From Lathyrus oleraceus (taxonomy: Eukaryota; Streptophyta; Magnoliopsida; Fabales; Fabaceae): DNA of 64,000 nt. The DNA lies in contig NC_066581.1 of assembly GCF_024323335.1 (NCBI RefSeq), positions 443,635,816 through 443,699,815 on the forward strand, in the 5' to 3' direction. Of the stretch, positions 47,195-58,381 are shown in pieces. Made by a program: the position numbers and the translations under genes. Under the pieces are notes generated by a model. It saw only the letters and a list, made by a program, of their open reading frames with translations, was not told where the DNA came from and did no database searches. The first letter of the stretch is position 1, and the number at the start of each line of letters is the position of its first letter.

Positions 47195-48026
47195 TGATAT
47201 GCACTAACCTTTGAGACTCATGCATTTCCTTCAAAATTCCTGAAACAACTTTGTTAACTTTTGGAATATTAATTCTTTTGTGAGTCAGAGGAAGTAATTT
47301 GCCTTATAATTGAAAGAATGACAGAATTTGATACATGCATATAAAATAAACGAGATTGATATGAAATAAAGGAGAAATAAGAAATGGAATTAAGTAGAAG
47401 GGGCGCCACACTCTTTCTAATCCAAGAGAGAATGATAAGCCTATGGATGAGGATCACCACAAGAAAAGGATTTCTTGATAAGATCAATTTTGGTCCAATC
47501 CAGAACCTAAGAGCAAATACTCTCACTTACACAATGTGTAAACTTGCCAAAATTCATTGATTCAAAAAGAAGAGACGTGCCTCCTTTAAATAGGAATGAC
47601 TTAAGATGATGAAATAATTAAAAATTAACTCCTAAGAAAACAAAAGGTTTCAGCCACTAATTATCATGATAGTGGGTTGAGTTATTACAAAGAAAGTGCA
47701 AAATAAAGAAGAGATAGCGGGGTTCTTGAAAGGGCAGAATTATGGAAATTCTTTATTTACCATTTCTCTTGCAATTTTCGTCCATTATAGTGTGGTTATT
47801 GGTATTTCCTTTATTTTTATTTATTTATGCATTATTGGGCCTTTTATCACATGCTTGGATGATAAGAATAAACTTGGGCTTTTTTTCTTCAATTTGGCCC
47901 ATGTATTCTATTGACTTGATCATGAAGTGAACTAAAGCATCATTGACTCTTCTTGCACGTGCCCTTGTCATAGGACCTCCTAAGCTTTGCATTGTATCAT
48001 TTATGTCTTGGATTACGTCCTCATCA
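47195..48026 (-). repeat. Element E 5' LTR (832 bp)
   Basis: Starts on the minus strand at 48026 (TGATGAGGACG...) and ends at 47195. It contains a TATA-like CTATTTAAAG at 47585-47594 that the 3' LTR lacks because of its 324-bp deletion. Confidence 0.9.
47585..47594 (-). promoter_or_regulatory. Putative TATA box in element E 5' LTR
   Basis: Minus strand CTATTTAAAG, about 430 bp from the LTR start, followed by a pyrimidine-rich CTCTTCTTTTT. Motif-based only. Confidence 0.4.
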
Positions 48027-48031
48027 GATTA
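48027..48031. repeat. Target site duplication of element E, right (GATTA)
   Basis: Matches 41796-41800. Confidence 0.95.
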
Positions 48032-49664
48032 ACACCAAAATTCTATTGCTCGGCCTCAAATAGTTGTGACTTCTACATAAGTCCAATTACGATTGCTTAA
48101 CATAGCGCTAAATTTGTGATTCAAAAGGCATAGCATTCTAGTTAGTAAGATTGTAAGTCTCCCCTCTTTCATGGTATTGTGCGGAAACTTGGCCTTTTTT
48201 CCTTCCTTTGGAAGATGTCTTGGCTCAAGGATCCATGCTTGTGATAAGTGGGTTGAGTGTTCTCCAAATAATGACTTAAAAAATAAAAAAGCAAAAGCAA
48301 AACAATACTAACTTCTAATTCATTAACAACTAACTTTTAATTTCAAGCCATTTACTTCAATGTCATTTAATTCTACCTTTATTCATTTGCCATTATTCAT
48401 ACCATTCTAATTTTTTATATTAATGCAATGTTCACTGTGTCCATTTGGACCATATTGTGTGATATATCTTGTTTGTGTTTACTTTGCTTGTTTGTGTGGT
48501 CTTTGACCATTAATGTACATAATAACAACAAAAACCCTAAAAAACGTTTGTGTGGACTGTTGGCTTGATCTTGGACAAATGGACTTAGAACTTAGGTAAC
48601 ATTCCTATGCTAAAGGACTTGGCCAATGTCAACTTTCTGTGAAACCAAGTGCTTACAATTTGAAACTTCATTTGATACATCATTGAAGATCCCTTTGACT
48701 TAATCTGCAACATGATCATTGTAAAGCTGTTATTTTGAACCTGTGACTTATGGAATTCATCTACTACATGGGCTAATTTGAAGAAGATCATGGAGTGGCT
48801 AAGCTTGGATGTGGCTATCTTTATTTGATGCCTTTGCTCTTCAAGATGATATAATTGTGCATTTGTGTGTTGCTTGATTCTAAATGTCCAAGGGAATCCT
48901 GGGTTTCTATTGACATTCTTATTTATTAGATTTCTACCCATTGGTCATATCTTTTCAACTCATAACTTTTAATTTTGTGCATAGGATTAGTCCCTTCATC
49001 TTCTCCCCATTTCTTTAATTTCAAAATCTCTCCCTCCCTTTTCAAAATCTTCTTTGATTGAACTTATTTTGTTCTAAACTTTGACCAATTTGCAAAAAGA
49101 TAGAAACTTTGGCCTTAAGCCATTGCATTTTCAAACTTCTTTTCTTAAATCAAATTTGTCAATAAACTTAACTATACTTGGCTTAAACTTTCAGAAAAGC
49201 CAAAAGGAACTAACTCATTCAAACCATTTTTAGGCCTTTGTGCATCCATTTTGAAATTTGTATCACGAACTACGAGGTTTTGATCCCTCATTTTCATGTT
49301 TGTACGTAGGCACAAGTCTAAAGGTCTTGTCAAACACAAAAATATAATTAATGAATTCTTTTCTCATCCCCCCATTCTATTTGTTTGTGAACATCATTTT
49401 TTGTACCAAATACATATGCACACAAAAAGGGCTCCCTAGAAGTACCTAGGACACTTTGGGTGCTAACACCTTCCCTCTGTGTAACCAACCCTCTTACCTG
49501 TAGTCTCTGACATTTTATTAGTTTTGATTTGAAAACTTATTACTTTTTGGGTTTTGTTCGTACTTTTACCCTTTTCCCTTGGAAACAATAAAAGCACGGT
49601 GGCGACTCTTGTTATTTGATGTCTTGCTTATCCATAGCTTGATGATCATGAATTTACCGCTACA

Positions 49665-52600
49665 GATACTAATCAAAAGATGGTTCACATTGACTATAGA
49701 CATCGTATATGGATCCCCATGATCTTCACATATCATTTTGATCAAGAATTTATCAAGAGTTTGAAGCTTGTTTGCCTTGGAAGCCCTAATTCATTTGGAT
49801 ATCTTATGTGACTTCCTCAGCAAGTTTCTTCATCATTTGATCAAATATATCAAGGGATGCTTCATTCTACATTATCTTATACATATATTATCCTCCATTA
49901 GTCCAAGAGATCAAGAGAACTTCAATTTTGAAAGATGGTTCATGGTGGTTGACCAGAGAAAGTCAACTGGTCAAAACTAGGTTCCCTAGACCGTATCTCC
50001 TACAATTTTTGTCACATGAAAATGATTCCAAGAGAAACGTTACTCTTTATGGCATTCCAAACAATTTTAATGTTGACATAAAGATCTAATTTTTCTTGTA
50101 AAGTCATTTTAATGGTGAAAGATTATAGGTCATTTTGTCTAAAAATGCATGTGCCAAGAGGAAACATTATAGGTCACTTTGGGCCATTACCATTGAACAA
50201 GGGATTTTCCTCAACTTTTAAAATGCATAACTCCTTCATGCCAAATCCAAATGAGGTCAAACTTGTAACAAAATTGAATAGGCTTAAAATAGCTACAACT
50301 TTGATGAAGGAACGTTTTCCATTTGAAACCCATAGCAAAAGTTATTCAAGGTGGAAGAAGTGAACATTCGACCTAGTACTTAGAAAATTTTCAAGTATGT
50401 TTGATTTCCCAAACTTCCACCTCAACGTTCATCATGATCTAAGATTCAAATGGAAACGTGTTCAACATGAATTTTGTTACCCTTGATCTCACCTTTCGAA
50501 AAAGTCTAAGATCATCTCATTTGGCTAAGAATTGGAAGACTTGCGTATGTGTTCTTCATAAGGCTTCATTTGGATGAATTTCATGTTCACATTCCAATTT
50601 CCCTTGCATGATCACATGACATACTTTCAGTATTGCACATGAGGAAATTTGGATCTGATTACATCATTTCATGGGCCTATCACACACCCATGCATCCATG
50701 CAAGGGAGATGCTATTTTAGGCATTTTGAATGAAGAGTGTGAAAAGCAAATGCATAGCCAATAAATAAGACCCTTCATGCTCAGAATTATGGACACCTTG
50801 CCCAAGCTTTGATCCTACAATCCTAACTCTCACCATTAGAGGACAAACTTGAAGGTTTTCAATTGAAAATCGAGTTTCAATTTCACTTCAGTTTGGAAGT
50901 TGAAACTCCAAGAATCCTAGCCTTTCCTTGATCAAGTTTAACTTCTGCAAGCTTCTGAAGTCATGTCAAGGCCAATTGGGAGCAAGATCAAGAAAGATTC
51001 AAGCTCCCTCGAAGGTAAATTTTCAAAAACTTCATCTCTTCGATTCTCTCTCAATTCTTCACCATTCTCTTTGATTTTTGGTTGGCTGAAGTCCTACCAA
51101 TGTAGGCAACAAGATTGAGTTGCTTTGAGGTCAAATTGAAGCAACTCAGCTCATGAACCTCAAAATTCAAATCCCTATATATTTTTATATACTTGGAATT
51201 GGAGAAAATTGAGGAGAGATTCGTGATCTTGAGCATTTTCTCTTTGAAATAGTGTCCTTGTTTTTCATTTTCCATTGCGATGAAGTTGGACCAGTCCGGT
51301 GGAGGTCACCGGAGAAGATGACCGAAGCCCTAGCTCCGGTGGTGTGTTGGCACACCTTTTGGCCATCTGATCATGTTGGAACGTTTTAGTCTGAGCCATT
51401 GAATCTGATTATCACGCGTATATCATGTTGACTCAAGACCACCATGGAACACGCGCGTGTGGCCATCAGATTTGCCACCTCAATTAATGAGGGAGATCTG
51501 ATGGCTCTTGTTTTCTCTAATTTCTTTTTATTTTCTGAATTTTCATTTAATCCTTTTATTTTCTTTAATTCATATTAATTTCATTTTTAATCCAAAAAAT
51601 ATGGGACTTTCACCAAAATCTTTAAATATTTTTCTCTTTCATATTCTGAAATTAAAATTATTTTTTGGATTAATATTGATATTTTTCATGAATTAAATAT
51701 TTTTGTGCATATTCTTAATTGTTTAAAAATACTTCTGACCTTTCAAAAATAGTGAAATTTTTTGTCTAAGGTCCTTTGTCCTTTTTTGACCTGGGATAAA
51801 TCTCTTGGCCATTTATTTGGTGTTTTAAAGAAATTTTAGGTTTTGAACAAATAAAAATGTATTTTAATTCACTTTTAATTGGATTTTTAATTGATTAAAT
51901 GTTTAAAAAATATGTTGAGCCATTGTTATGGTCTTGTGATATTTGACTTTTCTGTTTGGGCCTTCGTCAAGGTTGAATTGACTTTTGTTGGATCAAAACC
52001 ATTGGACTTAGGGGATTGATGAAATGTACATTTCATCTCCCAAAATGAATGGATGGTTTTTCTTTGATGAAAATCCTCCCTTGGTCAATTTGTGTTTCTA
52101 TTTTCCCCTCCCTCTTCATCTTCATCCATATTCTTTCCCATTCCCTCATTTGACCAATGAAATCTCTAATGTCTTAAGGCTAATTGGTCTATCAATGACC
52201 TTGTGTTAGATAAACCAATACAAGTAGTACTGAGATAGGTCCCTCCCTCTTGATCTTTTATTTTAGTTTGTGGTATGTTTTAGGAGTTTGGTTCTTCATA
52301 CCAAATCTCTAACATGGATTAACACCTAAATTTTATTGCCCGGCCTCAGATAGTTGTGACTTCTACATAAGTCCAATTACGATTGTTTAACATAGAGCTA
52401 AATTTGACCCTAAAGGCATAGCATTCTAGTAAGTGAGATTGTAAGTCTCCCATTCTTCACGTCATTGTGTGGAAACTTGACCTTTTTTCCTTTCATGAGA
52501 GCTAGTGACATACTTGTTGAATTATCCAAGTTGGAGCCCTTCTCATGGAAGATGTCTTGGTTTAAGGATTCATACTTGTGAATGGATGGTTGAGTGTTCT

Positions 52601-54072
52601 GCAAAGAATGACTTAATCAATTAAAACACACCACTAACACTTGACTAACTTTTGACGAAGATTTGACTAACTCTTGTTAATATTGCTTTGTTTTCAAGTC
52701 ATTTACTTTATGCAATTTAAATTTCAGTCATTTATCATTCATTGCCAGTTACATTCCATTTAACTTGTTTATGTTTATGTAATTTTCCCTTTGCTCATTT
52801 GAGTCATATCTTGTGATTGTATATATTGTTTGTACATTTTGGTTTTATTTGTGGCCTTAGGACCTTAAAATACTTAATAACAACAAAAACCCTAAAAAAT
52901 GTCTGGTGTGCTGTTGATCTTGACCTGAACTCTTGGACTTAGAACTAGGCAACATTTCCTGTGGGAAAAAGGACTTGGCCAATGCCAATATTTTGAGACT
53001 AAGCTATTGTGAACTAAGCCTTCATCCGATGCAAGCCTTGGATCTTGTTTGAATTCATCTGCTACTCTGTCGTGGTGTGAATTGTTATTTTGACCTTGTG
53101 TATGATGCTTTGCTTTGAGTTGATCAAGGAATATTTAATCTGATAGATGAGAAGACAAAGAAGACTGCTAGATTTTGGGATTGCTTTCTTGGATGTGGCT
53201 ATCTTTATTTGATGCCTTGATCTTTATGATGTCTGGATATTGCTCATTGCTTATTGACTATTGCTTGATTAAATTCCAAAGGAAAATGGGTTTCTATATG
53301 ACATTCTTATCTGTTAGATTGCATCCCATTGGTCAGATCTCTTTCAACTCTTAACTTTTAAATTTGTGCTTAGGATAGCCTCTTCATCTCCTCCCACTTC
53401 TTAAATTTCAAAATCTCACCCTCTTTTCAAAAACTTTCTTTGCTTGTGATTTCAAACTTAGACTTTATTTTAATGATTAAAAACTTTGGCCTTATGCCAA
53501 TGAATTTTTCAAACTTTTTCTGAAATCAAACTTGTAAATAAACTTAATCATATTGACTTGAAATTTAAAAAGACAAAAAGAACTAACAACTTCATTCAAA
53601 CTTTTGGGTCTTTTGTGCCTTTTTCTTATTAAAACTTTTGTTAAAAGCAATTCACCAACTTTGAAATTTTTACCATGAATTACGAGGTTTTGATCCCTCA
53701 TTCTTATGTTGGTATGTAGGCACAAGTCCGAACGTCTTGTCAAACACGAAAATCTAATCAATGAATTCTTTTTTCATCCCCACACTTTATTTTTCTCAAA
53801 CATCTTTTATACCAAAAACATATGCACGCATGAAAAAGGGGTTCCTAGGAGTACCTATGACACTTTGGGTGCTAACACCTTCCCTCTGTGTAACCAACCC
53901 CCTTACCTGTAATCTCTGGCATTTTATTAGTTTTGATTTGGAAACTTCTCATCTTTAGGTTTTATTCGCACTTCTCCCTTTACCTTTGGAAATAATAAAA
54001 GCACGGTGGCGACTCTGGTTTTATTGATGTTAAGCTTATCCATAGCTTGACGGTCATGAATTTACCTTTACA
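49665..54072 (+). repeat. Family B 5' LTR of B2, 5'-truncated (4.4 kb)
   Basis: Joined directly to the end of LTR D at 49664/49665. Its first bases correspond to a point about 250 bp inside the LTR (compare TTCAAGAGTTTGAGGGTG near 39120 with ATCAAGAGTTTGAAGC near 49752). The end has GGGTGCTAACACCTTCCC (about 53868), AATAAAAGCACGGTGGCGAC (about 53993) and TTTACA at 54072. Confidence 0.8.
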
Positions 54073-54642
54073 GAAATTAAGTCGCGACTCTGTTGGGGAG
54101 TAGTCCTCAGTGGGTTTAGCCTACTTTTTTATGTGTAAATATTTGTATATTTGATGTTTATATATTTGTTTGTTTGATATAATCTGTCTGTTGTGCTTGG
54201 TGATCTCTGAGTGGTGAGATAAGTTCTAACCTGAACTTGAGTGCAATTAAGATAGGAGGATGGTATAGTCATGTTCAACTTGTGCGGAGTAGTCCTTAAC
54301 AAGTTGGCTTGAGACCCATCTACTCAGTGGAGACCCTTTTGGAGTTACTAATGTCACACAAGTTATATGTGGTTAGGCATTACTTTCTCTGATTTGGGGT
54401 CCGAGAAGCTGAGGACCGTAGAACATTTAACCCAACTTGGCCTAATTAGGACGTAGTGCGAAGACTGTTCAGGTGTAGACCTGATAATAGTTGTTACGCG
54501 ATACTACACTCAGACGAGTTTGTCTTGTGTGTGATCCCTTGTTTGTGATTATTTCATTCATGCATACATGCGCATCATAATATTCATCACAGAAAAATGA
54601 ATGTCAAGGAACTGCAGTCTCATATACAAATATTTTCAAACC
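54073..54642 (+). other. B2 primer binding site and leader
   Basis: The PBS-like GTCGCGACTCTGTTGGGGA lies at 54081-54099. The leader is homologous to B1 but about 300 bp shorter: the join follows GACGAGTTT(G)TCTTG and resumes at GTGTGTGATCCC. No gene is seen. Confidence 0.7.
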
Positions 54643-56156
54643 ATGGATTATGGACGAAGGAACACTAAGAAATACAGTTTCAGATGTCCTGATTTGAAAG
54701 AGCTAAGGAAGTTGTCATCCTATGTATTAGATCCCTTGGATTTCAAGCAACATCATGGGAAGCTCTTGTCTGTATTATCTGCTGATGTGGTTGAAGGACT
54801 TCTGAGTGCTTTGGTTCAGTTATATGATCCTCTCTACCGGTGCTTTACTTTTCCCGATTACCAGCTTGTGCCTACGTTGGAGGAGTATGCCCACCTCTTG
54901 GGTATGTCCGTATCTGACAAAGTACCTTTTAGTGGATTGGAGGAGATTCCCGGATCTCATACCATAACTGAAGCTCTTCATCTGAAGAAGTCCGAGATTG
55001 ATGCTCATTTAGTGAAGAAAGGAGGTATTCTTGGGTTGACTTCTAAGTTCCTCATTGGAAAAGCTATTGTTTTTGCTCAAGCCGGTAGTATAGGTGCTTT
55101 TGAAGCCATCTATGTATTGCTCATCAGTGGTCTAGCTTTGTTCCCTAACATTGTCGGTTTTGTTGATGTTAACGTTATTAGAATCTTCTTGATTGGGAAT
55201 CTTATTCCTACTCTGTTGGGTGACATGTATTTCTCTTTGCATTTGAGGAATTCTAAAGGTGGTGGGACTATTGTGTATTGTGTTCCTCTTCTGTACAAGT
55301 GGTTTATTTCACACTTGCCTCAGACGCCTGCTTTCTTTGAGAACAAGCAATGTCTATGGTGGTCTCAGAGACTTATGTCTCTCACTAATGATGGTATTGT
55401 TTGGTATGATTTTGCATTGAGTAACTTGGATATTATTGATAGTTGTGGTGAATTCTCTAATGTTCCTCTCATTGGTACACAAGGAGGAATCAACTACAAC
55501 CCTACTTTGGACCATCGTCAACTTGGGTTCCCCTTGACAGATAAACCTAATAACACTTAGTTAGAAGGTCTTTTCTATTAAGAGGGTAAAGATCCCCAAC
55601 ATTTGAAGCAAAGGATGATATATACATGATTGGCATAATGTGCATAGGAAAGGAAGATCCGAGCTTGGTCCATGCAACTGTGTAGCTTTGGAAGCTGACA
55701 CTATTTGGGTGAAGAAGAGAGCTTTGGAGTTGAAGATGTAGTATGCTTGTGAAAGACCTATGTCTTTGGTTGTGGCTGAGTCATAAACTCTCCCTAACTA
55801 AGATGTAGAGGAGTTGGAAGACGCACTCACCAAGATGAAGCAAGAGAGAGATATGTGGGAAGAGCAGTCCCATGCTTTGAGCCGAAAGCATGAAGAGTTG
55901 CAGCTTGAGTTGAAAGACAAAGATGCACTTATTGAGATTCTTGAAGACCGTGCAGTGAAGAGACAGAGAGATCCAGAAGGTCCATCATTCTCTAGCATAC
56001 CGCAGCCTTCCGATGCTTGGAATAAGATTGTTGATCAGCTAGTCCTCGAGAAGGCTCAGATGAAGACATCCTTTGAATCCTAGATTCGACGCATCTGAAG
56101 GAAGTACGTGCCCATAACTAGATCATCTGATATAGTTGCTAAGGGATCCTTAGGAT
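54643..56156 (+). pseudogene. Ogre ORF1 protein (DUF7745-like), broken but best-preserved copy (B2)
   Basis: Starts MDYGRRNTKKYSFRCPDLKE at 54643 and stays open for 306 codons to TAG at 55558. An upstream in-frame ATG at 54601 has no counterpart in B1, so 54643 is preferred. Motifs: LVQLYDPLYRCFTFPDYQLV, LLGMSVSDKVPFSGLEE, WYDFAL, LIGTQGGINYNP. It retains the HHGKLLSVLSADVVEGLLSA block that B1 has lost. After the stop come TAA (about 55578), a 4-nt insertion at about 55622, then a heptad-rich coiled-coil-like end (KHEELQLELKDKDALIEI), with stops at about 56082 and 56096. Function is unknown; I infer a structural or RNA-binding role at most from the coiled coil and position before gag. Confidence 0.75.
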
Positions 56157-56276
56157 GATAGTTTCCTTTTCTCTTGTATTTGTACTTTGGTTTCTGAAAT
56201 TTTACTCAATCTAATCCTTCCAATTTTTATGAATAAAAAGAGATTTTATGGTCAATCGAATTGTTATTGTTATTAT

Positions 56277-56319
<43 letters not shown>

Positions 56320-56408
56320 CAAATGAAACTTCATATACTCCTTGAAATTAAACAATCAAAAACGTTGCATTTCATGATTTATGTGCATAGTCGGTTTTCT
56401 TCTGCCAG
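56157..56408 (+). other. ORF1-gag spacer with (AT)18 microsatellite
   Basis: Non-coding. It includes an uninterrupted AT dinucleotide run at 56281-56316 that is absent from the equivalent B1 spacer. Confidence 0.8.
56281..56316. repeat. (AT)n microsatellite, 36 bp
   Basis: Perfect AT repeat. Confidence 0.95.
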
Positions 56409-56892
56409 ATGTCTTATCAGTTATTCTTTTGTGCATCAGCCAAGCTAACTCACCGCTATAACACTCGTGCTAATCAACCAAGGATCATGGAGCATCTAGA
56501 GCAAAAGAACCGAGAGATAAAGGATGAGATCACCAGATTAACGACGCTGATGGAATCTGTCATTGCTGCACAGAATTAGTCATCACCAACTTTTGCAACT
56601 CCTCCCTAGAGGACATTCATTTCTGAGGTGGCTACCTCAATTGTTCTAGTTATTGTTGCCATTCAATCCGGTCCTTCTATACCTATGGGATTCCCTTGGG
56701 GGATGCCATCAAACTTTACGCCAGAAGGGTATGGACCCACATTTGTTTCTCTATCGGCATATAGCCCGGTCGTGTCAGTGCCACCTCCTGTTGTTCATAC
56801 TCTTCCTCGTGTTAAGGACACTATCTACCACTCTGAGTCATCTGAGGGTCTAGATGTGTACGAGAAAATGGATGAGATGAAAGATCAATTCT
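56409..56892 (+). pseudogene. Gag N-terminal fragment (B2)
   Basis: Homologous to B1 gag from its ATG (MSYQLFFCASAKLTHRYNTR) to MDEMKDQF, including PMGFPWGMPSNF. Two stops lie near 56577 and 56607. At about 56893 the sequence leaves gag and enters a non-coding A-like 3' spacer, so the gag domain proper is missing. Confidence 0.8.
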
Positions 56893-57673
56893 TCGATGTC
56901 GGTAAACAATCGAGTCCTTCCCTCAGTCATCGGTAAATGTCTGATAACTCCCCAGCTAGAAATCCCCAGTAGAGTCATCTATAAATGTCCTATCTGGTTT
57001 CCAGTTGCAAATATTTGTTTTCCTTTAGTGAAGTGTCCCCAGTCATCGGTAATGTCTGGTCGTTTGTTTTGATGTCGGTAAACATCATCTTTCGATGTCG
57101 GTAAACGTCGAGTCTCATCCCAGTCATCGGTAAATGTCTGGTCATGCTTTGTTTCCTTGTTGATAAAATCAAGATCCCCAGAAGTCGTCAGTAAACGTCT
57201 TGTCTGATTACACCACAAAGATTTTGTTCCTCCTCAAGTGGAGACGCCATCGGTAAATGGCCCAGTTTTCTTCGATATCGGTAAATATCGAATTCCCAGT
57301 TGCAGTAGCCATCGGTAAATGGTCAAGTTGAAGTTGATATCGGTAAATGTCAAGTTTCTTTGAAGCCACCATCGGTAAATGGTCTTGCTTCCTTTTACAT
57401 CAGAGTTGGTTCCCAGCAGCCATCGGTAAATGGTCTTGCTGAAGTTGATATCGGTAAATATCAAGTTACCAGTTTCTAACCATCGGTAAATGGTTTCGCT
57501 TTTCTGAAGTTGTCAATTGCAGGCGTCATCAGTAAATGACGTGGTTCTCCTTGTATCATATCCAGTCGGTGCAAATTTCCACGGTTCTTGGTATTCAATC
57601 CCTGTTTACCCTGAAAGTCTGACAGCCATTGCTCTCATCCGTTCGGGTTCCCAGCTGATTGAATAGGGGCAGC
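56893..57673 (+). other. A-like 3' spacer fragment with hairpin array and PPT
   Basis: Fragment of the 3' non-coding end of an Ogre-like element. About 15 copies of (C)CGGTAA- or CAGTAA-loop hairpins lie between 56895 and 57541 (details in findings), followed by a purine tract AATAGGGGCAGC at 57662-57673 directly before an LTR start. TCCCCAG words recur, and ATCCCCAGTAGAGTC at 56963-56977 pairs with the PBS. No coding frame. Confidence 0.8.
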
Positions 57674-57725
57674 TGTAGCACCTCAAATTTGCACCCATCA
57701 TTGTACATACATTCTCATATTAGGC
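57674..57725 (+). repeat. First 52 bp of a family A LTR (3' LTR stub)
   Basis: TGTAGCACCTCAAATTTGCA and onward is identical to 58902-58953, then switches to family B protease sequence at TTAGG/CAGAAATCAC. Confidence 0.9.
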
Positions 57726-58119
57726 AGAAATCACAATTTGGAATTGCATATTTCAATGAACTGTAAGGAGGACACTTTGTCTAATGTGTTAGTTGACACT
57801 GGGTCATCTTTGAATGTGCTGCCAAAATCAACTTTATCAAGACTCTCCTATCAAGGATCCCCAATGAGGTAAAACGGCGTGGTTGTCAAGGCATTTGACA
57901 GTTCTCGTAAAATTGTCATCGACGAAGTGGACCTTCCAGTTAAGATAGGTCCGAGTGATATCCAAATTACTTTCCAAGTAATGGATATCCACCTGACTTA
58001 CAATTGCTTGTTGGGAAGGCCATGGATGAAGATGAAGCTTGCACCAACTTTGTGACGCATGGCCAGACTTGCAACAATTGGGTTGTTGTTGATATTCCTA
58101 TTGTTATTCATCGATCTAA
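57726..58119 (+). pseudogene. Protease fragment (B2)
   Basis: Resumes at the B1-equivalent NHNLALHILKNCKED, with active site DTGSS at 57795-57809 and NCLLGRPWM at about 58008. About 420 bp present in B1 (13836-14258) are then missing. The exon end CNNWVVVDIPIVIHRS leads to the intron donor at 58120. A TAA lies in the flap region at about 57872. Confidence 0.8.
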
Positions 58120-58381
58120 GTAATTTGTTTTCATTTACTTTTAAAGAAAAATCATTCTTTTATGCCTAAGGGAGAAGTGAACATTGTTGGGCATTTTCCT
58201 GATTATCATCAATAAAAGACAATTTTATTCATCCACATCTATGATGTTTTATTTTTACTTTTTGCTTTTCTGAAAATGATAATCACAAAAAAAAACCATA
58301 AATAAATAATAATCTTCCGTCTGCATAATATTTGGTCACAATCCACTTCTCTAAAATCAAAATATCAAATCATTATGCAAG
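58120..58381 (+). other. Ogre-type intron (B2), acceptor shifted
   Basis: Donor GTAATTTG is conserved. The acceptor reads ATTATGCAAG instead of ATTATGCAG, so the first AG lies one base further on and splicing there would put exon 2 out of frame. Confidence 0.65.

Larger units (their letters stand above)
41801..48026 (-). mobile_element. Element E: CRM-like chromovirus (Ty3/gypsy), 6.2 kb
   Basis: Bounded by the target duplication GATTA (41796-41800 and 48027-48031), TG...CA ends, LTRs at both sides, a tRNA-Met-type PBS next to the right LTR, and a purine tract next to the left LTR. So it reads on the minus strand. One frame covers gag-pol (46687-42107), with three stops in gag and an open pol. 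The coding frame runs about 200 nt into the 3' LTR, and the C-terminus has [14 protein letters not shown]. Both are features I associate with the CRM (centromeric retrotransposon) clade. Clade assignment is moderate; Ty3/gypsy is certain. Confidence 0.88.
38752..49664 (+). repeat. Full-length family B LTR (D), split by element E
   Basis: Starts TGTAAGACCCCAATTTTGAC in the B1 integrase and runs to 41800, resuming after element E at 48032 and ending CGCTACA at 49664; about 4.68 kb without the insert. The expected flank GCAGG (38747-38751) is not repeated after 49664. Neither a PBS nor the integrase follows; instead the sequence enters LTR B2 at an internal position. So D is either a solo LTR or the 5' LTR of an element whose body was lost by deletion. 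A GGGTGCTAACACCTTCCC box is at about 49458 and AATAAAAGCACGGTGGCGAC at 49587. Confidence 0.8.

Noticed and set aside
56893..57541. CRISPR-like array
   Set aside because: Short repeated words with irregular spacing, no constant 25-40 bp repeat or unique spacers, no cas genes, and plant context. The hairpin interpretation fits better.
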